From JBCCDY01 sp039030555 (GTDB lineage Bacteria > Bacteroidota > Bacteroidia > Cytophagales > Cyclobacteriaceae), in contig JBCCDY010000005.1 in assembly GCA_039030555.1 (NCBI GenBank), forward strand, positions 186,001 to 250,000: 64,000 nt of DNA, in the 5' to 3' direction. Position numbers and translations under genes: made by a program. Below the pieces are notes generated by a model that was given only the letters and a program-made list of their open reading frames with translations, ran no database searches and was not told the DNA's origin. This document shows, piece by piece, positions 52,495-62,500 of this stretch (the stretch's first letter is position 1; each line of letters begins with the position of its first letter).

Positions 52495-54516
52495 CTAACT
52501 GTTCCACTCCTTCACCAACTCATAAGTACTCGATTGAGCATTGATCTTTTCTCCTGAGTTTTCTACGGGAATATTATTCAGGTTTTCATCCAATCTGACG
52601 GAATTGGTGTTATCATTCAATTGAAGATGAACGATATCCATCACCTGCTTTTTCAATGATTCATTCTTAATTGGAAAACATACTTCTACCCTTCTGAACA
52701 GATTTCTTGACATCCAGTCCGAAGATCCCATATAAACGGTTTCTTCTCCATCATTCCAGAAATAGAATACTCTGGCATGTTCCAGATAGCGATCCACCAG
52801 CCTTGTTACGGGTATTCCTGCTGTTTCAGGTACTAAACAGCAGATACTTCTTGCAAGTAACTCTACTTTTACTCCAGCTTCTGCAGCTTCGTAAAGTTTT
52901 TCAATCATCCCTTTTTCTTCCAGATTATTCAGCTTGATAATGATATGGGCTTTTTTGCCCGCCTTTTTATTGGCTATTTCCTGATCGATCAATGCAGTAA
53001 AACCATCCACGGCATTAAACTGCGAGACGAGCAGGTTTTTAAACGCTTCGGGTTTCTCTTTTTTATGCAAGAACTGAAAAACCTTTAGCAACTCATCGGT
53101 CATTTCCCGATCGGAGCTCAACAGTCCGTGATCGCAATAAATCTTAGCCGTTTTTTCATTCAGGTTACCGGTCCCGAAAAAACCATAAGACCAATAAGTT
53201 CCTCCTATCTTTTTACGGACCAGTGCCACTTTGGCATGTACTTTTAAACCGGGGATGCTATAAACGATTTCTACGCCTGACTTTTTCAGTCGTTTTGCCC
53301 AGAATATATTGTTGGCTTCATCAAAACGGGCTTTGAGCTCCATAAAAACGATTACTTTTTTACCGTTATTGGCAGCACTGATCAAAGCCTCTCCAATGAC
53401 TGAATCTTTCGCCATTCTGTAAAAGGTCACATAGATTTCTTCAACCTGAGGGTCTACCGCAGCTTCATTGAAGAACTCCAGCACATAGTCATACGATTGA
53501 TACGGAAAATGAAAAAGCAGGTCTTTTTTTTCTATCAAAGAAAGGATTGAATCGGACTCACCTACTTCTTTATTTCCAACCGGTTTCTGTCTTTCATATT
53601 CAATATTCTTTTCAGTAGGATTGAATACCTGAAAGAAGTCATTGAGATTGTGGCGCTTACCTCCGGGGACAAGATCTTTATCATCCAGATTAAAAGTATC
53701 ATGCAGTGAACTTAGCAATGAATCCGATATGGATTTGTCAAATAAAAATCTGGATGGCTTTCCAAGGTTTCTCTTCTCGATCTGCTTTTCAATTTTCTTA
53801 GTCAGATCACCGGAATATTCATCATCAATATTCAAGTCCGCGTCTTTATTAAGTTTGATACTTTTACATTCCAGAACCTCATATTCCTTGAACACTGAAT
53901 CGATATTTGCCCTGATAATATCATCCAGAAAGACAAAAAAGGACTTCTCTTCTTCTTTAATTAGATAGAATCTTGGTAGTGCATCTGAAGGAATATTAAC
54001 ATAACCGAAAGTCTCGTCCTCTCCTTTTTTTAACCTCAGCGCTAAATAAAGCTGCTGGTTGTTTAAGAAGGGCTCGTGTTTCGTAAAATCGGAAATGAAA
54101 GGTCGAAGATAGGCCAGTACTTTGGTTTTGAAATACGTATGTAATTCCTTTTGAGAGTCTTCCTTAAGGTCACTAACCTGATCGGGAAAGCAGATGTTCA
54201 CCTTTCGTAATTCAGAGAGTATTTCATCCAGTGCTTCGCCGTATTTAGTGAGTTGGCGAGATACCTCTTGATGAATTTCAGTTATTAACCCTTCCTTAAG
54301 ATTAGCAGCTTTATTGATCTTCTTTTTATCGATTTCAGCAATAGACCTCAGGTGTGCCACTCTGACCCTGAAAAACTCATCCAGATTTGAAGAATATATC
54401 GCCGCGAATCTCAGACGTTCCAGAATCGGCACTTTCGGACTACGAGCCTCTAACAAGACCCTATAATTAAAACCCAGCCAGCTCATATCGCGATCGTAGA
54501 AAGAATAGTCACTCAT
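52495..54516 (-). CDS. ppk1: polyphosphate kinase 1
   Basis: A 673-residue polyphosphate kinase that makes polyphosphate from ATP. All four domains are visible: the N domain opens YDRDMSWLGFNYRVLLEA (5-22), the head domain lies around 105-310, and the C1 and C2 phospholipase-D-like domains follow. The autophosphorylated histidine lies in GLKVHAKVALVRKKIG (about 420-435), after FPYQSYDYVLEFFNEAA, VTFYRMAKDSVIGEALISAA and VFMELKARFDEANNIFWAKR. The second conserved histidine is in LEHARVFYFWNDGEETVYMG, followed by SSDWMSRNLFRRVEV. The length is close to the usual 690. It stands alone; no exopolyphosphatase gene is adjacent. Confidence 0.95.
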   Translation of the reverse strand: MSDYSFYDRDMSWLGFNYRVLLEARSPKVPILERLRFAAIYSSNLDEFFRVRVAHLRSIAEIDKKKINKAANLKEGLITEIHQEVSRQLTKYGEALDEILSELRKVNICFPDQVSDLKEDSQKELHTYFKTKVLAYLRPFISDFTKHEPFLNNQQLYLALRLKKGEDETFGYVNIPSDALPRFYLIKEEEKSFFVFLDDIIRANIDSVFKEYEVLECKSIKLNKDADLNIDDEYSGDLTKKIEKQIEKRNLGKPSRFLFDKSISDSLLSSLHDTFNLDDKDLVPGGKRHNLNDFFQVFNPTEKNIEYERQKPVGNKEVGESDSILSLIEKKDLLFHFPYQSYDYVLEFFNEAAVDPQVEEIYVTFYRMAKDSVIGEALISAANNGKKVIVFMELKARFDEANNIFWAKRLKKSGVEIVYSIPGLKVHAKVALVRKKIGGTYWSYGFFGTGNLNEKTAKIYCDHGLLSSDREMTDELLKVFQFLHKKEKPEAFKNLLVSQFNAVDGFTALIDQEIANKKAGKKAHIIIKLNNLEEKGMIEKLYEAAEAGVKVELLARSICCLVPETAGIPVTRLVDRYLEHARVFYFWNDGEETVYMGSSDWMSRNLFRRVEVCFPIKNESLKKQVMDIVHLQLNDNTNSVRLDENLNNIPVENSGEKINAQSSTYELVKEWNS

Positions 54517-54681
54517 AGCGACTAATATAGTCGAACTGTATTTTTAAGTAGTACAGATAATTACCGATTTTCTGAATCTTATCAAAACCTTAACATTAAA
54601 GTCTTTGTGGATTAACTGTAAAAGGCACACGTTTTAGCTATTCCTGATACAAATATAAAGGACGTTAACACTAAGATTCAA

Positions 54682-55143
54682 TCAGTCTTTCACATACCAT
54701 TTATTTCCCCATCGGTATTTACCATCATCCAGAGCGGTTCCATCTGTTATATTGTAGAACAGGGTAGAATTAACGCCTGTTGTGCTTGCAATTAAAGACC
54801 ATTTTAAACCTTCCCTAAAACCCACTGTTTTTTTGGCAAAACTTGGTTCCTGACTTAGTATTGGACTGATCTGACCGTAAACTTCTCCTTCCATAATGGT
54901 CAAAAACTGGACTTCGGCATAATGCTCTACAAATTGACCAGCTCCTCCCATTTTCCAGCCTAGTTTTACATCTTTTCCTGATCTCACAGCTTCAATCAAG
55001 TCCGATTTACTACCCGAAATAACCTCTCCTGACTCATTATGTTCATAAACCAGTTTCCACCTACCTTCCTGACTGTAGGCTGAAAAAGAAACTGAAAATA
55101 GGGCTATAAAAAGTACCTGAATATATTTTGGATTAGGTTTCAT
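54682..55143 (-). CDS. exported protein of unknown function
   Basis: A 153-residue protein with a signal peptide (YIQVLFIALFSVSFSAYS, cleaved before QEG). The mature part of about 128 residues seems to be one beta-rich domain: RWKLVYEHNESGEVISGSKS, DVKLGWKMGG, EVQFLTIMEGEVYGQISPIL, LKWSLIASTTGVNSTLFYNI and TALDDGKYRWGNKWYVK. The tryptophans and the WSLIASTTG stretch look like conserved sites, but I cannot name the family. It stands alone, downstream of the amidase gene on the same strand by 136 bp. Confidence 0.55.
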   Translation of the reverse strand: MKPNPKYIQVLFIALFSVSFSAYSQEGRWKLVYEHNESGEVISGSKSDLIEAVRSGKDVKLGWKMGGAGQFVEHYAEVQFLTIMEGEVYGQISPILSQEPSFAKKTVGFREGLKWSLIASTTGVNSTLFYNITDGTALDDGKYRWGNKWYVKD

Positions 55144-55203
55144 ACTGAATGCTTATGAGTTTAGTTTTCCTATTATATAATTACGTTTTAAATAATTCAT
55201 AAG

Positions 55204-55223
55204 ATTCCCTACTCCGAGGGAAT
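55204..55223. other. hairpin between exported-protein and amidase genes
   Basis: ATTCCCT at 55204-55210 pairs with AGGGAAT at 55217-55223 around a six-base loop. It lies 57 bp past the amidase stop on the minus strand and may help end its transcript. There is no T run next to it, so the terminator reading is weak. Confidence 0.3.
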
Positions 55224-55279
55224 GGCGCCCAAAACCTAGTTTAAATTTCATTATTACTCTGGCTGTTTTTTATTATTAA

Positions 55280-56914
55280 TCAAGGTAAATCAAGCGTCTC
55301 CGGTAGTTTTGGAGCCCTTCTCATTTTCGTAGCCTGCTCAAAGGCAAAAGCCATTCCAATGAGTTCCGGTTCTCTGTAAGCTGTGGAGAAAATTGACATT
55401 CCGACCGGGAGTCCGTTAACGTAGCCTGCTGGAACAGTAATATTCGGGTATCCAGCCCTTGCTGCTGGTGAAGAACTTCCACCTCCAAAATGGTCTCCGT
55501 TGACCACGTCAATCGGCCATGCAGGTCCGCCTGTTGGCGCTATGATCGCATCCAGATCATGTTCTGCTAAAACAGCATCTATTCCTTCAGCTCTTGACAA
55601 TCTGAGGATCGTTTCAAGTGCTTCTTTATATTCTTCACTTTCCAGATCGCCCTTTTCCTGCGCCAGTTTCAGAATCTCCTGCTCGAAATAAGGCATGGAC
55701 TCATCCCTGTTGGCCTCGTTGAAATCGATAATATCCTGAAGTGTTTTCATTGCAGCATCATCACCTAGCGTAGCTAAATACGCATTAATTCCATCTTTAA
55801 ATTCATAAAGCAGTACATCAAATCCGCTTCTTCCATACTGACTGTTGCTTTCCATTTTAACAGAATCAACAATGATGGCTCCCTGAGCTTCCATTGCCGC
55901 AATGGCTTTCTCCATAACTGAATCCACTTTCTCGTGAAAACCAAAGTTTTCTCTCAAAACACCGATACGTTTTCCTTTTAGACCGTCAGCATTAAGAAAC
56001 TGGGTATAATCGGCATGTATTTTCTCTTTACTTGGCATGGTTCTTTCATCGTTTTCATCCACTCCTGTTAAGGGTCCAAGCAAAGCAGCAGCATCGGAAA
56101 CCGTTCTTCCCATCGGTCCTGCGGTATCCTGTGTTTTTGATATCGGAATTATTCCTGATCGCGACCAGAGTCCTACGGTCGGCTTGATTCCAACAACTCC
56201 ATTCGCCGAAGAGGGACATACGATTGATCCATTAGTTTCAGTACCAATGGCTATAGCACATAAATTAGCAGAAACTGAGGCGCCTGAGCCGGAGCTGGAA
56301 CCACATGGATTACGATCGAGCGCAAAAGGGTTTTTGGTCTGTCGGCCTCTCCCACTCCATCCACTGGAAGATCGCAATGATCTGAAATTAGCCCATTCAC
56401 TTAAATTCGTTTTACCTAGCAGGACGGCACCTGCATCCCTTAGTTTTTTTACAATGAATGCATCTCCTGGTGCTTTAGAGCCATCTAGTGCCAAAGAACC
56501 TGCTGTAGTGAACATCTTATCACCAGTATTTATATTATCCTTGATCAGAACTGGGATACCATGCAAGGGCCCTCTGATTTTACCTTCTGATCGTTCTTTA
56601 TCCAGTTCTTCAGCAATTGTAAGCGCATCAGGGTTCACTTCAATGACCGAGTTTAATTCCGGTCCGGACTGATCTATTTCTTTAATCCTGTTCAAATACA
56701 TTTCTGTAATGGATCGAGAAGTATATTTCCCTGATTCCATAGCTTCCTGTAACTCTGATACGGTAACTTCTTCCAGTTCAAAATCCGCAACAGGATCTGC
56801 AGTAGATTTCTCTTCACTTACATTATCGGAAGATCCGCAACCGTAAAGCGCTATAAGAATTGAGACTGTGATTGTTTTGGCTAAAACCTGAAAACCGGAT
56901 GAGAAATTATTCAT
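55280..56914 (-). CDS. exported amidase-signature hydrolase
   Basis: A 544-residue member of the amidase-signature family with a lipoprotein-type signal (TITVSILIALYGCGSSD, lipobox cysteine near residue 26). The Ser-cisSer-Lys triad is complete: Lys in GIPVLIKDNINTGD (near 125), cis-Ser in NPCGSSSGSGASVSAN (near 207) and nucleophile Ser in GTETNGSIVCPSS (near 230). The GIKPTVGLWSRSGIIPIS and QDTAGPMGRTVSDAA blocks that follow are standard. The length of about 540 is that of the lipoprotein or exported amidases of Bacteroidota, which cleave amides of unknown type; a peptide-amide or acyl-amide substrate is possible. It is not the GatA subunit, which lacks a signal peptide. Confidence 0.9.
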   Translation of the reverse strand: MNNFSSGFQVLAKTITVSILIALYGCGSSDNVSEEKSTADPVADFELEEVTVSELQEAMESGKYTSRSITEMYLNRIKEIDQSGPELNSVIEVNPDALTIAEELDKERSEGKIRGPLHGIPVLIKDNINTGDKMFTTAGSLALDGSKAPGDAFIVKKLRDAGAVLLGKTNLSEWANFRSLRSSSGWSGRGRQTKNPFALDRNPCGSSSGSGASVSANLCAIAIGTETNGSIVCPSSANGVVGIKPTVGLWSRSGIIPISKTQDTAGPMGRTVSDAAALLGPLTGVDENDERTMPSKEKIHADYTQFLNADGLKGKRIGVLRENFGFHEKVDSVMEKAIAAMEAQGAIIVDSVKMESNSQYGRSGFDVLLYEFKDGINAYLATLGDDAAMKTLQDIIDFNEANRDESMPYFEQEILKLAQEKGDLESEEYKEALETILRLSRAEGIDAVLAEHDLDAIIAPTGGPAWPIDVVNGDHFGGGSSSPAARAGYPNITVPAGYVNGLPVGMSIFSTAYREPELIGMAFAFEQATKMRRAPKLPETLDLP

Positions 56915-56948
56915 GTGATGATTGGATAGTTAAGATTATAAACTTAAT

Positions 56949-56970
56949 ACATGCTTAGCATTAAGCATGT
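56949..56970. promoter_or_regulatory. perfect inverted repeat in divergent promoter region
   Basis: ACATGCTTA at 56949-56957 and TAAGCATGT at 56962-56970 form perfect 9-bp arms around a four-base centre. It lies 35 bp upstream of the amidase start and about 124 bp upstream of the radical SAM gene. Its position suits an operator; a hairpin in the amidase leader is the alternative. No regulator gene is adjacent. Confidence 0.45.
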
Positions 56971-57093
56971 GAAACTAATAATATTTTAAAAGGATCAGAA
57001 TACTTATAGTCTTTCGCAGTAATTTTAAAAGTCTTGAGCTAACTCCTGAAAGTCTAATTTTTATTCAACCATATTTGCATAAGATTTTATACT

Positions 57094-59265
57094 ATGCCAG
57101 GGCAGTCCGTACTTCTTCTTACACCTCCCTTTACACAGCTGAATACCCCCTATCCAGCAACCTGCTATATCAAGGGTTTTTTAAATACTCAAGGAATAAC
57201 CTCCTTTCAGATGGACGTGGGCATAGAGGTCATAGGACGAATTTTCAGTAAGGAATATCTGAGAAAACTTTTCGACTCGGCTGCAGACTCAAAATCGTAC
57301 CCTGAAAGTATCAAACGTATGATAGCCTTGAAAAACAGGTATATCCACACCATTGAGCCAACCTTAAAACTCCTGCAACAGCAAAACCCTACACTTGCTT
57401 ATTCTATCGGGGAACGGAATTATTTACCGGAAGGAAATCGCTTTCTCCAGCTCGACGATCTGGAATGGGCTTTCGGAACGCTCGGAATTCAGGATAAGGC
57501 ACGTCATCTGGCTACACTTTATCTGGAAGACCTTGGTGATTTTATAAAAGAAGTACATGATCCGCATTTCGGTTTTAGCAGGTATGCAGAGCGATTAGGT
57601 ATGTCGGCCTCTTCTTTTGATCCCATACTGAAAGCACTTGAGCAGCCACTTTCCATTATTGATGAGTTAAGTCTAAATGCAATAGAAGAGCGCATTAAGG
57701 CTTTTAAGCCAACACTGGTCTGTATGTCGGTACCTTTTCCCGGAAATCTGTTTGGGGCATTGCGAATCGGACAGTTTATAAAAAGGTCTTACCCTGATGT
57801 TAAAGTAGTTATGGGCGGTGGTTATCCCAATACAGAACTGCGCTCAATAACAGATGCAAGGGTCTTTGATTTCATAGATTTCATTACACTGGATGACGGG
57901 GAGCGACCTATTTTAAACCTGATTGAATATTTGGATGGAAATCGTGATCAGCAGTTCTTGAAAAGAACTTTCTTAAAGAATGAATCATCAGTAGTTTATG
58001 TGAATGGTGGAAAAGAACTGGATATTCCATTTAGTAAAACCGGAACTCCTGATTACAGTGATCTTCCTTTAACGAGTTATCTATCTGTTATTGAATTAGC
58101 CAATCCAATGCACCGACTCTGGAGCGATGGCCGCTGGAACAAGCTTACTATGGCGCATGGCTGCTACTGGAAAAAGTGCTCTTTCTGTGATATTTCACTG
58201 GATTATATTAAAAACTATGAGCCTGTAGGTGCTCAGATCATCTGCGATCGAATAGAAGAAATCATCGGACAGACGGGGGAAACAGGATTTCACTTTGTAG
58301 ATGAGGCCGCACCGCCTGCGCTGATGAAAGAATTGGCTATCGAAATCCTGAAAAGGAATCTGGTCATCAGCTGGTGGACGAACATTCGCTTTGAACAGCA
58401 CTTTACTTCTGATCTTTGTCGGCTATTGAAAGCATCGGGTTGCATAGCCGTTTCCGGTGGACTGGAAGTGGCCTCAGACCGATTACTGGAATTGATGAAG
58501 AAAGGCGTTTCAGTAGCTCAGGTGGCACAAGTGGCTAGTAACTTTACAGAAAGCGGGATCATGGTACATGCTTATCTCATGTATGGTTTTCCTACTCAAA
58601 CTGCTCAGGAAACGATAGATTCTCTGGAGATGGTCAGGCAGCTATTCATGAATGGAGTTCTGCAAAGTGGCTTCTGGCATCAATTCGCTATGACGGCACA
58701 CAGTCCGGTAGGTATGTCTCCTGAATCCTATCAGGTACGTAAAATCGGACCTGAACCCAATGGCTTTGCGATTAATGATCTTGTACATGACGACCACGAA
58801 GGAACGGAGCATCAACTCTTTTCAGAAGGATTAAAAAAATCACTATTCAATTATATGCATGATATCGGTTTCGACCTTCATTTAAGTGAATGGTTTGATT
58901 TTGAAACTCCAGAGACAACCATTCCTGGTCGGCACATAGAACGTGTGCTATATGAGTATGAGGGAGAGGATATTAATAGACATAGCCGAATGCTGTGGGT
59001 TGGACATATTTCATCTTCTCACTCAGAAAATAATACACAACGGCTTCATTTTGAGACCAATATGGAGTCTTTATCCCTTCAAATGGATCAGCAGAAAGCC
59101 GAGTGGCTAATTAAAACTTTAAATGAAGCCGGAGTTAATCAGTCAAAAGCTTCTTTTGGCGACTTTCAGAAATCCTTTGAACAATTGAATTCAGGAGAGT
59201 TTGACAAATGGCTGGAAAGTGAGGAATTCTTTATGATCCGACAGGCAGGTCTGTTGATTGTATAG
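57094..59265 (+). CDS. B12-binding-domain radical SAM protein
   Basis: A 723-residue radical SAM enzyme with an N-terminal cobalamin-binding-like part. The B12-type region runs to about 290, with SVLLLTPPFTQLNTPYPATC (5-24), PTLVCMSVPFPGNLFGALRI and VVMGGGYPNTELR. The radical SAM domain starts near 345; its iron-sulfur motif is HGCYWKKCSFCDI (about 353-365), which is CX4CX2C and not the usual CX3CX2C. FHFVDEAAPP and WWTNIRFEQHF follow as the second and third strands, then SGGLEVASDRLLELMKKGVS and VHAYLMYGFPTQTAQETIDS. The rest of about 190 residues is a family-specific C-terminus. The reaction is unknown. It stands alone on the plus strand. Confidence 0.85.
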   Translation: MPGQSVLLLTPPFTQLNTPYPATCYIKGFLNTQGITSFQMDVGIEVIGRIFSKEYLRKLFDSAADSKSYPESIKRMIALKNRYIHTIEPTLKLLQQQNPTLAYSIGERNYLPEGNRFLQLDDLEWAFGTLGIQDKARHLATLYLEDLGDFIKEVHDPHFGFSRYAERLGMSASSFDPILKALEQPLSIIDELSLNAIEERIKAFKPTLVCMSVPFPGNLFGALRIGQFIKRSYPDVKVVMGGGYPNTELRSITDARVFDFIDFITLDDGERPILNLIEYLDGNRDQQFLKRTFLKNESSVVYVNGGKELDIPFSKTGTPDYSDLPLTSYLSVIELANPMHRLWSDGRWNKLTMAHGCYWKKCSFCDISLDYIKNYEPVGAQIICDRIEEIIGQTGETGFHFVDEAAPPALMKELAIEILKRNLVISWWTNIRFEQHFTSDLCRLLKASGCIAVSGGLEVASDRLLELMKKGVSVAQVAQVASNFTESGIMVHAYLMYGFPTQTAQETIDSLEMVRQLFMNGVLQSGFWHQFAMTAHSPVGMSPESYQVRKIGPEPNGFAINDLVHDDHEGTEHQLFSEGLKKSLFNYMHDIGFDLHLSEWFDFETPETTIPGRHIERVLYEYEGEDINRHSRMLWVGHISSSHSENNTQRLHFETNMESLSLQMDQQKAEWLIKTLNEAGVNQSKASFGDFQKSFEQLNSGEFDKWLESEEFFMIRQAGLLIV

Positions 59266-59500
59266 GAGCTATTAAAAGTCATTTATAGTTTGAGATTAAA
59301 GTATTGATTTCTTTTTAAGATGTTGCCATTTCGGTCATCACTTCTTTAGATAAGTCGTAGCAACCCTCATTTTTATCTGAATTAAGTTCTTTTGTATACA
59401 AATAGACGACTTCAAGCTCGAAGAAAGCTAATCTGCCAGGGTAATTTATGATTGTACTTGTTAAGTCCATCCGAAGAAGAATAGTATTATTCACGATTGG
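59266..59500. other. intergenic region upstream of the esterase gene
   Basis: AT-rich sequence without a convincing coding frame, hairpin or repeat. It ends at the conserved AGGGTAACGTTTT element, so it is mainly the upstream region of the esterase gene and the trailing region of the radical SAM gene, for which I see no clear terminator. Confidence 0.5.
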
Positions 59501-59536
59501 AGGGTAACGTTTTACCGGATTTATTAATAAAGAACA
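59501..59536 (+). promoter_or_regulatory. conserved upstream element, copy B (triple-module esterase)
   Basis: AGGGTAACGTTTT at 59501-59513, four bases, then GATTTATTAATAAAGA at 59518-59533. It is the counterpart of the minus-strand element at 37986-38021 before the giant operon. It ends about 50 bp before the esterase start. The matching spacing of both conserved blocks makes chance identity unlikely. It may be a sigma-factor promoter or an operator. Confidence 0.45.
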
Positions 59537-59583
59537 ATCAATAGAATTTTATTCAGGTCAATTCGATCAGCTAAATCAACCTT

Positions 59584-62500
59584 ATGAAAAAAATAACAGT
59601 TCTAACCTTAATCCTACTGTTACACTTTACAACATATGCTCAAATACCAAGAAAAAATATCAAATCCAACGATGATATTGTGATTCAGACGGTGAAACCT
59701 GACTCTCTGGGGCATCCCAATGCTGCAGGATACCTCGAGTATTTGCCTGATGGTTATGATACTGCAAAAAGATATCCTTTAATCGTCTTTTTACATGGTC
59801 GTGGGGAAAGGGGTAATGGAAATACGGAACTTTTCGAAGTAGCCGATTTAGGACTGCCGAATTTTATTGAATTTGGTGTTGACCTTTGCCCGGGCCCTTC
59901 TGATTTACAGGATGAATGTTTTATCGTGATATCTCCTCAACTTAAAACTACTGTTGACAGTTGGGGGATTAATGTAATAAACCATGTTTTTGAATTTGCC
60001 ATTGAAAAATACAAGGTCGACACTAATCGCATCTTTTTGAGTGGGCATAGTCTTGGAGGCATTGGAACGTACAATTATGCCGGTAATTCCAATAAATACA
60101 ATTATTCATTAACTGGTATCATACCTGTTGCTGCTAATAGCATAGATGCAACAGAGGGATGCCGAATTTCTGAAAGAAAAATAAATGTAAGAGCATACCA
60201 TAGTCAGGCTGACAGTACCGTGAAATTTCCCGGAGGAAAAAGGTCATTCGACAACATTAAAAACTGCACTTCGCCAATTCCTGAAGCAGACTTGAGATTC
60301 ATCGAATATGCATCTCTCACCCATAATGCAACAGTCCAACAGGGCTTCAGAGAATCAGATCGGGATAGTACGGGAATGAATGTGTATGACTGGCTTTTCA
60401 ACGTTGGTTTGCCGAGTGATACCATCAATGATGCCCCATCCGCAAATGCAGGTGCTGATCTCACTTTAGATTTACCTATTGATTCTGTCGTAATCGATGG
60501 TTCCGGAACGGATCCGGATGGAGATGATCTCAATTTTCTATGGTCTCAGATTTCCGGAACCCCACTTATACTTTCCGATATAGATACAGACGATCTGCTT
60601 CTGACGAACCTGCAAGAAGGTTCTTTCTCTTTTGTTCTTCAGGTAAATGACCCTGATGGACTGTCAGATACAGATACGGTGAATCTGGCTCTTAATCCTC
60701 CCGCACCACAACCACCTGTTGCCAGTGCAGGGACTGATTTAGTAATTACATTGCCTCAAGACTCAGTATTAATTGATGGGACTGGTTCCGATGCGGATAG
60801 TGACAGTCTATTTTTTTCTTGGTCACAAACTTCAGGAGCTTCGGCAGTATTATCAGGTGTTAATGAAGAAGATCTTTTCGTAAGTAGCCTTTCTGAAGGC
60901 ACATTTACTTTTGAACTGGTCGTAACCGATTCTGATGGATTGTCTGATGCTGATCAGGTTCAGATCACCGTACTTTCGGAACCTGATTCCACCTTTCAAA
61001 TTAATGAGAAGGTTACAGACAAAAAAGGGGTTCGTTACCTCGAGTATCTTCCTCCAGGATATGATTCCACCCAGATTTATCCTATCCTCATCTATTTTCA
61101 CTCGGACGAAGTGGAGGGAACGGATATCGAATTGATCAAGGATGAGGGTCCCTTATATTTTATAACTAAAGAAAACAAGAGTTTCTGTTTTGATATTGAC
61201 GGCACTCAGCAGTGTTTTATTGTTATATCGCCTCAGATAGAAGTTGGAAGCGGTTTTTTCAAGGGAAAAGTGAATGCCGTGTATGATCAAATAGAAAAGG
61301 ATTACACTCCGGACGATATTTACCTTAGTGGTTTTGATGAGGGCGGTCAGGCTATATACTCGCGTATACTTGATGAAAACGACCCAAACAGATACTCAGG
61401 AATAGCAGTTATTGGAGCCCGCCCTTCCACTGTTTCCAACTCGGCTGAGGATATTGGCCGTCTGAATCCGAAAATACTTATCGGACATGGTGAAAACGAC
61501 AGCGAACGATCTTTTTCTGATGCCCTTGATTATTATAACGAAATCAGAGCCAGTATCACGGGTTCTGATACGCTTTTTGCCTCTTTTACCGGAGCCTCCC
61601 ACGAACAATCAATGTTATTGGCTTTCGACCCGACGGGTTCCATGAATATCTACGAATGGATGTTTAATGATGGCGGGCCAACACTTGTACCACCAGTCGC
61701 AGATGCTGGTGAAGACGTCAGTTTCGATCTGCCTCTGGATTCTGCTGTTGTTTTAACTGGTACTGGATCTGATCCTGATGGCTCTATAGATGCTTACCTC
61801 TGGTCTCAGATTTCAGGAGATCCACTCATCATTTCAAATATAAACACCAGATTTTTGATCGTTGACAGCCTTGTCGCTGGAACTTTTGAGTTCACATTTG
61901 AAGTGACGGACGACGACGGTCTTACCGATGTTGATAGTGTTGTTTTAACCGTAAATCCGGCACCCGAATTAGTTGGTACTATAGAAAAGAAAGAAACGGA
62001 TGACTCCAGAAGAGTTCCCTATCTCGAATATCTTCCGGCAGCTTATGACTCGACTGCAAACTACCCTGTACTTGTCTATTTGCATTCCGATGAAGTTGCA
62101 GGAACAGAACTTGACTCGCTTAAAAACGAAGGCCCATTTTATTACATCAGTCAGAACAGTGAAAACTTCTGTTTCGAAGTTGATGGAACCCAGCAGTGCT
62201 TTATCGTCATAGCACCGCAGGTGGATGTAGGAAGTGGCTTCTTCAGGGGCAAGGTAAATGCGGTATACAATCAGATTGTTGAAGATTATGAACCTGATGA
62301 AATCTACCTGACAGGGTTTGATGAGGGTGCAGGATCTATATATGCCCGCTTGCTAGATAATGATGATAATCCCAATCAATATGCAGGAGTAGCTATAATT
62401 GGTGCCCGAACTTCGAGGGTCAATAATGCTGCGACGGACATCGGTCTTCTTAACCCGAAGATACTTATTGGACACGGTGATCTTGATGCGAAACGTTCAT

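Noticed and set aside
60204..62212. Possible assembly or frameshift artefact from repeated hydrolase modules
   Set aside because: The frame is continuous through all three modules, the copies differ throughout, and linker domains are intact.
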